64,000 nucleotides of DNA from Pleurotus djamor (taxonomy: Eukaryota; Basidiomycota; Agaricomycetes; Agaricales; Pleurotaceae). The position numbers and the translations under genes were made by a program. The notes below the pieces were generated by a model. The model made no database searches, had not been told where the DNA came from, and was given only the letters and a program-made list of their open reading frames with translations. The DNA lies in the NCBI GenBank assembly GCA_029747585.1, contig JAPEVF010000082.1, positions 1 through 64,000 of the forward strand, given 5' to 3'. Shown here piece after piece: positions 56,771-64,000 of the stretch (its first letter is position 1; every line of letters starts with the position of its first letter).

Positions 56771-58707
56771 TCAGCGCCGGCGAGCTGAGGTTGTACTCGT
56801 ACTCGTATTTGGTATAAGCTTCGACCGTGTGCGACTAAGCCGTTTCGATTGCTGTGGTGTGCGTTCCTCCTCGCCTCGCGGTTGACCAGGCTGTGGCGTC
56901 GAGATCTCCAACCCACCTGCTTGCCAGTCACTCACGGCAAATTTTCGAATCGAAGCATTGCTCCCACTCTCAGCATACTCCTCTTTCGTCACGGCTACGG
57001 ACCGAAAAAGAGCTCCGTCATCCTTATTGGAAAAGGCATACGCAGAACGGTACGCCTCTGTGATAGGGCTGTATGGGTTGTAGTGATGACCCAGTGAAGG
57101 GAAGACGGAGAGGAATTGTTGATCAGTTAAGAAACAGGGTGGATAAAAAGGGAAAAAGGGACTTACTCCAAGCAGTCATGGATGAAAACGTCATGTTCCA
57201 CGGGAGCCAAAGAACGGAGTTCGTCCACTCTTGAATGGGATGTATACAAGATCAACGGACACGTTGAAACCCTAAGAGAGATATGCACCTACAGCCTACG
57301 GCGAAATCCAGGGAATCTGGTAGTACCCCCGATCAAGATAATGTTAGACCAAAACATGCCTTGGAGGTCTGGAGGCAGCAGAGAAACGGAGGCAGCAACA
57401 GTGTCAGCTAAGCCAGACTGCTCTAAGCCTAGCAATCCAAGTCATAAAGGCAGAGGTGTCAGTCATCGGCCACTGATAGAGCATGAGAAAATCTAGACGA
57501 AATAGATTTACCAATGTCGTCAGGCCGGAAGATAATTTCAGGGACTGTGAATCGTTCATTATTCATGACAAGTATCTGATCATTGTCCGCAAGGACTTCC
57601 CCCGTGTGTCGAAGTCTTCCCTTGCGATCCTTGGTCAAATCGGGTAGAACGTACTCCCTGACAATTGAGTTCGATGCGTTCACACTGTTATCAGAGCCGC
57701 CCGGTTCATCAGCTGGTCTGAAGGGAAAGATCTATCGGCGCGTACCGGCAGGCCTCAAGGTCTTGCTTGAAATCGACTGAGACGTAACAACATGATTCTT
57801 TGACGTCAGTCATGATATATGTTTCGTCCATCATGTTCCACTGCCGGAAGGAAACCAGCTCCTTTAGGTGGTTAGTGAGAAGCTTTCCGCCTACATCTAG
57901 CCTGGGAGAAGAGGGTGGTTTGTATAGACACCGCTGGAAGGGGGATAGGGAAGAGTGGCGGACCTTTTCACTGCCGACCAGATAACCTTTCCTTGGAGAA
58001 TGGGCACGACGTGCGTGAAGCTGAACCCGGAGTCGATAATCAAGACACATTCCGGGGCTGAGACACCTGAATTGGAGAAGAGGATTCCGTGTGGAATTAA
58101 AGACGCCGCTAGAAGGAGAGCATGAGAAACCGGATGGAGTGACCGGAGTATAGCCCACGAGCGCAGCGAAAGTACGACTGGAAGTCGTACTCCTCGAACA
58201 TGAACTGGTCGTATATTTCTTGGATGCTCGGAAAATTAAAATAGGGTTCGGTGATTAGAAGAGAGGCTTCCGTGGTATCGACCTGAAGAGCCCATTCTTT
58301 GACCGTTTCGAGGAGCCAAATTGCTGACGTACCCCAAACACTTGATTGGAAAAGAGGCCATCCCAGATAGCTTTCTGGGCGTCCCAATCTACGAGGAGGC
58401 CCTGGAAAGTTTATTACTGTTGCTGCGCATAGCTTCTGCGTGCACAAACCTTTTCAAAAGGCAAGCGGTAGTGTAAAGACGCGTGATCTCGACAAGAATC
58501 GAATTCGTGGCCGACATAAGTCATTTTGTCACCCTTTGAACGGATGACTGCATTTTGTATTATTCTAGAGAATAACAAGTCAATATTTGCTATTGGCGAG
58601 AGGTGCAATGAAGAGCCTTTCTTTGGGTGCTCATAGCTCTGGTTCGCTATGCCAGCCTTGATTGTGGAGGCCCCGTTATCAAGGACGATGATGGAGGAGC
58701 CAGACAT
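56771..58707 (-). CDS. ARP6: Actin-related protein 6 (SWR1 complex subunit)
   Basis: Exons (minus): 58450-58707, 58333-58401, 58159-58282, 57964-58108, 57746-57901, 57512-57717, 57293-57428, 57167-57229 and 56771-57068; 1,455 nt, exactly 484 residues. ARP6 belongs to the SWR1 remodeller that deposits H2A.Z. Seen: [171 protein letters not shown] and [12 protein letters not shown]. Introns are 48, 50, 50, 62, 28, 83, 63 and 98 nt. Odd points: the 28-nt intron, an 18-residue insert in exon 1 that looks like an intron without a donor, and a basic Ser/Thr-rich tail of about 45 residues beyond the usual end. Confidence 0.9.
57718..57745 (-). other. 28-nt intron in ARP6
   Basis: GTACGC...CTTTCCCTTCAG. 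Splicing joins CG to A, giving CRPADEPGG and the right frame into [12 protein letters not shown]. Reading through gives a TGA 14 codons later. Without this intron the total exon length is no longer a multiple of three. Confidence 0.65.
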
Positions 58708-58998
58708 GGAGGATGCTGTGACCAAAAGAGGAACAAGACTCTTTTGGCTTAGGCGCCCATAAAGGGAGTTGCTTCTGACTGCGAACCTGCGAACCTGCGC
58801 CTGAGCGAACTGCTGGATTCCTTCCCGCTTCTGCCCAGCCCTTGTGCGCATGATCTTTCTCGCTTTGAGCCTTTTACTCACACACGCTCAGCTGGTCTTG
58901 AATCTTCCTTGTATTTCGGGAACTCCACCAACTGATCTTTCCCTCGTTCCCACTGCCCAGCCCTCCTTCTCCTCCTGGTTTCTTCCCTGTCTGGCAGA
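58708..58998. promoter_or_regulatory. Divergent promoter region, ARP6 / TANGO2-like
   Basis: 291 bp between divergent starts. The ARP6 frame stays open upstream for more than 50 codons with no family match, so the start was placed at [12 protein letters not shown]. No TATA box is evident. Confidence 0.45.
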
Positions 58999-60239
58999 AT
59001 GTGTATCGTTTTCTGGGCCATGGATCATCCCAAGTATGCCCTGTGCGTGCTGCAAAATATGAAGCTTTATCGTGCCCTCTGAGTACAAAAATTAGTATCT
59101 TGGCTACCAATCGTGATGAATTCCTGGATAGACCCACCGAGGACGCCCATTTTCACTCATTCGGGAATGTACTCGGTCCAGATACACCATCCCATCTAGT
59201 TCTATCAGGCCGAGATGAACTCGCTGGGGGTACTTGGTTTGGTCTAAATCGGACCGGACGAGTGGCATTACTGTGAGTATTCGGATCCTTGCGCGCGACC
59301 GTAAAAGGCACGGCATTGCAACTGAAATACTAAAACAAAAGATCTTTGTTACTGATAGGACAAACATAACCGAACCTCCAGCCACGCAAAAGCTCTACTC
59401 AAGAGGCCATCTGGTATCTACTTTTCTGCTATCAGATTCAACTCACCCGCTCGAAGACGAAGTTGACAAAATAATTCCGCGAGATGTCCAATTTGCCGGC
59501 TTCAACTTGCTTCTTCTTGCCCCTAGCTTGACTCGCGCAGATGAGAACGAGGGTGGCGCACCTACATCCTACTCTTACGATGCGACCCTCGTTACAAATC
59601 ATGGCACCGGTGGTCCGATTGTTTCTCGATCTGTCACTCCGCAAGAGCGTACCTGCGCTGGCTTTTCCAATGGTGTTGATGGGCGAGATGGCCAAGAATG
59701 GCCTAAAGTGCAACATGGAATCCGATCCTTTGAGAGCATCCTCAAAGCGCTGCCATCAGTCGAGTGCGACGAATCTGAACTTACGGACCGTCTATTCCAG
59801 ATGCTTGCGTGGGTATCCTTTCTTCTTTTTAGTCCCCCAACATACCCCCTCCCTTCCTCTCACTCCATCAGTCCCCATTCATCGTTGTTGTTCGAGTTTT
59901 CTGACATGTATAATTGTTCCGAGAAGTTGGAGAACATCTAAACCTATCGAACATCGGTCGCAGCTACGAGAGACAATCGAAGTTGCCCCCATATCGATAA
60001 CCCTAGACACGGCATCAGGTCAACAACGTCCGTCATATTACGGCACACGGTTGTCGACAGTGTTGTTGGTAGGGAGGGATGGCCAAGTATTGTTCATCGA
60101 ACGCGATATGTGGAAGCTAGACCAAGGCAAAGTGACGAGATCGGAACCCCCTTCCCAGCGTGTCTTTCGCTTCCAACTACAAAAGGAAGCAACATGTGGG
60201 GACACGTGTAGTACCCCGATTAACTCTTCAACAGCATAA
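58999..60239 (+). CDS. TANGO2/NRDE family protein
   Basis: Exons: 58999-59042, 59096-59272, 59359-59808 and 59927-60239; 984 nt, 327 residues; introns 53, 86 and 118 nt. The N-terminus MCIVFW...YALILATNRDEFLDRPT carries the NRDE motif that names the family, followed by GRDELAGGTWFGLNRTGRVALLTNI, the second conserved block, and the usual C-terminal STVLLVGRDGQVLFIERDMW. TANGO2 proteins are cytoplasmic or organelle-associated; roles in Golgi organisation and haem or lipid handling are proposed in animals, and no enzyme activity is settled. The last intron is long for this window and its acceptor (GAGAAG) has a weak pyrimidine tract; it was chosen because it restores LAWRTSKPIEHRSQLRETI. No lesion. 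Confidence 0.88.
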
Positions 60240-60416
60240 TGTAATTCAAACTATTGGTACAATGTATTACTTATTGTACACGAAGGTATACCGACGGAAG
60301 GGGCGTTCAAATCGCTATAGTGTGTAGAGAACTCGGAAGCATGGCAAGAATGATGATCGATACAAAAAGCGTGGCGAAGGCAAAGCAAAGCAAGAAAAGA
60401 AGCGAACCACTTAATT

Positions 60417-62337
60417 TTAAGTAATAACGTGGCTGTATACATGATTATGGTGTTCGCCTGAGGTTAGAGGGAAGTAAGGGTTGTACCCTGCTGAGGCTAG
60501 TGTATTCCACTCTTGAGGAGAAACGCCACCAGAGCCTGCTGAACCGGTCGCGTGGAAGGAGGCATGGCCGCTAGACGCTGAAAGGGGCGTCATAATCTCG
60601 CTATCCGTCGGAGTGCTCGAAAGGTTATCATAGGATGGACCTGCGGCGTCGGTTGGATCGTTACCGCTAATTCTCATAGGAAGGGACATCAGTCTAAAGC
60701 GAAGAAAGGAAGGAGAAGAACCACCGAGGCGTGGTGAAACTCACTGTAATTGATTATGTAGTTCCAAGATGCGTCGATATAGAAGGCACCGAGAATCAGG
60801 TGGATGATTATTATATTGGCGCACTGCGGAGAGCGTGCTCTGTACTTGCTGAGACAGTAAGATGTAGGTGTTGGTTGTCGCAGGATTCGTCCGACAGGGA
60901 CACATGGGGTCGTTCGAGGAAGTATACCCGGTTTGAGGTTGGGTGTACGTCCGGTTATCTACCATTTGGTAATTCTGACTACCATTGATGGTGGCATGTC
61001 CATTGCGTGTGTCAGAGTAGGGAGATTCGCCGCCTGAGTTGGGGTGCCCCACGTAGGACATGGGAGGAGCTGAAGTGGAAGGATGGAATGGCATGGGTGG
61101 GCTGTTTGAAGAGGCATGATGATGGAGAGGATGTCGTTGGTCACCCTCAAAGGAGGAGGTCGACGGGGAACGTGGTTCGCCATGGAACGCGGAGTATCGA
61201 ACACCAGATGGTCCAGGGGAGGGAGTGAAGCGATAGAGCTGCGCATGCATACTTTCGGCATTGGCCTCAGTCTTAATGGGGGTGAGCAAGGAAGACATAA
61301 CACCCCCAACACCGCCGGCACCATTTCGCATGCTCTGTACACCATGATTGTTCTGATTACCACCTCCAGGTGGTGGAGGCGGTTGCTTGGAATTTCCCTG
61401 TGCATGAGATTTCGATGCACGAGAATGCCACTTCTCACTGGGGTCTCCATTCCCAAAGTTGCTGTCTGCCCATCTGGGATGGGGCTTTCCTATCAAGGTC
61501 CAAATCAAAAGGTCAGGAAATTGCCCGCACAAAAAAGAAGGGGTTAAAAGGAAACGGGAGTAACCGAAGGAGTGGTGCAAGAGGAGAGGAATTCAAAGAG
61601 GGAGAAGAAAAACCACGCACCCCTCAGTTCTCGGACCAGACTCTCCAGCTCGGCTATGCGGTTGCGAAGGCGCGTGTTTTCGTCGATTGACGGATCATCT
61701 CTGTGATAGTAGGCAGAGGAGGTGACGGACGACGGACAAGGGGAAAAGAGATAAAGAGAAAAAACCCACAGTTAGTCAAAGCCTGGGAAGGATGAGATCG
61801 AAAGTGTGTGCGCTCTCTCACCTTAATGCGGGGTCGTCAATCTCATATACGCAAAGGCCGGTCTGACGAGGAGAACGCCGGGCACTCGTGAATCGAGGAA
61901 AGAACGTTATATGAAATGGATTTGAGATACCAGGCCTAGTTGGATACACCGCTGACAAGGGCGCTTTCTATCACACTATGAACATGTTACGCGTCAGCAA
62001 CCCCGTTCGGCGGAATATCATGGAATGGAAAATTCCATAGAGAAGGATGGAACGTACTTTGCGCTTGGATGTGTGACAGTTGAGACAGCTTTGTGTTGTT
62101 CTGTTCCGTCGGCGCTTGCTACAACAACAGCAAGGGGAAGATGAGCTTTCTGGCGCGAATATTTTCGGATGATTTTGGAGGTAATTGTTGGAAGGCCGCT
62201 ACTCCGCGACGGAGAGGGGGGATAGATGGGCGATGAGGAGGAAAGGCAACTAACCGGTGGTCGCTATCGAGAGTGAACTCTAAATCCATGATCTCGCCTT
62301 TAAGCTGGAGACTTTGTTGGTAGGAGTCTGTCATCAT
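60417..62337 (-). CDS. Zn(II)2Cys6 transcription factor
   Basis: Exons (minus): 62255-62337, 62058-62118, 61931-61975, 61822-61862, 61621-61700, 60745-61489 and 60417-60693; 1,332 nt, 443 residues. The zinc cluster near residues 35-65 is SCLNCHTSKRKCDRKRPCQRCIQLGLTGLC, spacing CX2CX6CX5CX2CX8C, and is split over three exons (introns after KRK and after LGL). A basic run KRRRNR precedes it, and a heptad-rich dimerisation segment (DENTRLRNRIAELESLVREL) follows. The middle is Pro/Ser/Gly/Asn/His-rich with a P6 run, typical of activation regions. Near the C-terminus is MCPCRTNPATTNTYILLSQQ...CLLYRRILELHNQL, seen by memory in related basidiomycete regulators. It would bind DNA as a dimer in the nucleus; targets are unknown. 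The antisense frames across 61.0-61.7 kb are shadows. Confidence 0.88.
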
Positions 62338-63540
62338 GTCGAGCCGTGGTGAGAGGGAAATAGTCAACTTGGAAAGCATCCTTATGAACCAAAGTGCGGC
62401 GCCATTAAGTAGCGCATCGAAAGATCCCAATGGATCTGGCCGATCACAGTTGAGTTTGGTTGTAACAGATTTATACGTGTGTGTATAAACAAAGGATTAC
62501 AATCGGAATCGAATCGAAACGGGCCAGGTACTCCAATAGGTTCAGAAGGGGGTATGGAGAGGGGACTCGCCAGCGCGGGACGGACCTGAAAGCCTGAAAT
62601 CGGCTTATGCATGGATGATGGGAGAAGGGAGAAGGAAATTGATCAGTGCTTGGAAGTTTCAGGGATGCAGCCTGGACAACTGGATCTCGGATGAGTTTTA
62701 CGCGAATGACGACTGATTATTTCGTTAACACGGGGGGAAGGGAGTCACTTACAAGTTACGGCCCAAACAAGCAAGCTGGGGACGGGGGTGTAGCACATGT
62801 GAAGGTACAAGTTGTGTGTGCGTGTGTGGTATTTTTGCATCTGGTCGCTCTGCAAAACAGGACCTCGAAGGTGTTTTCCGATTCGTCGATTGCCTTTCTT
62901 GCGGAGTACACATATAGGGAAAATGGGAAAATGCCTCCGCTTGTCTACAAAGACATGGAGGAGGAGCGAGCTGCTGCAGGGTCGGAGAAGCAAGCGAGAA
63001 CCAGGGTCTGAGCTGGTCGAGAGAAATCAGAACGCCAGCACGTAGAATGCCGATTACATGTGTCGATCACGATGGAAGAGGCCGGGCTTTCCTCCGCGTA
63101 CGTTCTTTGGTCGACCGTCTATTCAGAGCCCCCATCAACATGTCCGTCATGGGCACTCTGCGAGACGGAAGGCTAGACCCCAAGATCTGGATCATGGACT
63201 TGCCAAATGCAAGCAATGGAAAATGGGTCTATTGCAGGAGGAGAGAAAGTAATTCATTCAGAATACTCGAATCAGTGGGATCATCTCTTGAGCATGGGAA
63301 AAGAGCAAAGGATACCTTGGTTATGTACACCAATTAGTCCTATTCGGAACGCATCTGACTCGGGCCTCCCGTAAGACAGAAAGGTAATGCCAAATTTCCG
63401 ACAAACTTCCCTCTCCTCTCCCACCTTGTCGCTCAGCGTGGCTCACCAAAGAGGGGGAGGGAGCAGTAACAATGATCTGATTAGAAGGTTAGTGTGTCCC
63501 GCTTCCCACTCTTGAAAAACGCTAACTGAATATTGCGTCA
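62338..63540. other. Promoter-side DNA of the transcription factor; no supported gene
   Basis: About 1.2 kb. Two + frames (62646-63011, 121 codons; 63047-63337, 96 codons) have no recognisable motif and no matching opposite-strand evidence. They could be 5' leader or unannotated small genes. Confidence 0.3.
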
Positions 63541-63929
63541 TTAATGAGCCTCCTGCCCGTCCTTCTGACCAACGTCGAAGAGAGTTTGAACGTCGAGCGT
63601 CCAGACGACGTTGATGCTGTGGCGTACGGTTCTGGCGACCTGGTATGCTTTTGACAAGTTGCCAAACTGGTCAACGGTGGGAAGCGTACAGCCCTCCGAA
63701 CATGCCGGGTTCAATTTCGTGTTTGCCAAGTTTCCGACTTGCTGGGCTGGGATCGCCTGATGAGGCTGAACTTGAATCTGCCGATGGTTGGAAACACCAT
63801 CAGTAAAAAGGGTGGGAAACAGTGGGCATGCCAGTGCTGTATATCGTATTGGTGACTGNTCCGANAGCGATGGCATGGCTGATTGTGGATCAAAGACGTT
63901 GGCAAACTTGAAAGGAACTTCCGAATTGT
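63541..63929 (-). CDS. Unknown protein, 3' exon only (runs off the window)
   Basis: The frame begins after a plausible acceptor (AATACATAG on minus, about 63930) and runs ADNSEVPFKFANVFDPQSAMPSL to KDGQEAH, with the stop at 63541-63543; about 128 residues. Two Ns near 63859-63865 blur two residues. Two cysteines occur close together (NPACSEGCTLP). The 5' end lies beyond the window. I do not recognise the family; the even codon use and clean acceptor make it likely to be real. Confidence 0.4.
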
Positions 63930-64000
63930 CGGCCTATGTATTATTCGGGGGAAGCAAGGATTGCTTTGGCAGACCGTGTGCCCGCACCAGAAAAACTGAG

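Noticed and set aside
61116..61547. 143-codon + frame
   Set aside because: Antisense to the proline-rich middle of the Zn2Cys6 factor.
63047..63337. 96-codon + frame as a small gene
   Set aside because: No motif and no splice or promoter support; kept only as a note in the intergenic entry.

Overview
This window looks like genomic DNA from a mushroom-type fungus (Basidiomycota, most likely Agaricomycetes). The recognisable genes carry many short GT-AG introns, mostly 45-65 nt, and the protein families are typical of that group: a membrane-anchored GH5 exo-beta-1,3-glucanase, an ERG2-type sterol isomerase, a Zn(II)2Cys6 regulator, a P450 and an F-box protein. Single Ns, often beside homopolymer runs, suggest a draft assembly with homopolymer ambiguity. 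All names below come from reading motifs; no database search was possible.

Layout. (1) 0.2-3.8 kb: one large gene on + for a roughly 1,080-residue protein with a P-element/THAP9-transposase-like core, C2H2-like fingers and a C-terminal PHD-like finger. (2) About 3.8-37.8 kb: roughly 34 kb with no recognisable protein gene. It is not unstructured. The left half holds three diverged copies of a 2.5-4.4 kb unit (A, B, C), each opening with the same back-to-back GATA palindrome and keeping GTACGT...CAG intron cassettes at matching positions, although B is closed in all frames in the exon I checked. The right half holds a second diverged family (D1, D2, D3), eleven copies of a roughly 27-bp motif, an internal triplication, and an intact 279-bp TA-flanked element with perfect 26-bp terminal inverted repeats. 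(3) 37.8-43.8 kb: a decayed P450, an F-box gene and an AMP-dependent synthetase that loses its 3' half. (4) 44-62.4 kb: a dense block of conserved genes: ERG2 (one homopolymer frameshift), exo-beta-1,3-glucanase, KIN17, a DSC E3 ligase subunit 3-like protein, importin-7/8-like, ARP6, a TANGO2/NRDE protein and a Zn2Cys6 transcription factor. (5) The last 1.7 kb: promoter-side DNA and a partial unknown gene.

The conserved genes are housekeeping loci rather than one pathway. ERG2 (ergosterol synthesis) and the DSC subunit (sterol-responsive proteolysis in other fungi) are both sterol-linked, but nothing here shows co-regulation. Gene models for ARP6, TANGO2, DSC3, KIN17, F-box, the transcription factor and the left-end gene were checked by exon sums: all divide by three. 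The ARP6 model needs a 28-nt intron and the glucanase needs an 11-nt microexon. The best candidates for something undescribed are the ORF-poor but intron-bearing repeat units A-C and the motif-rich D family.
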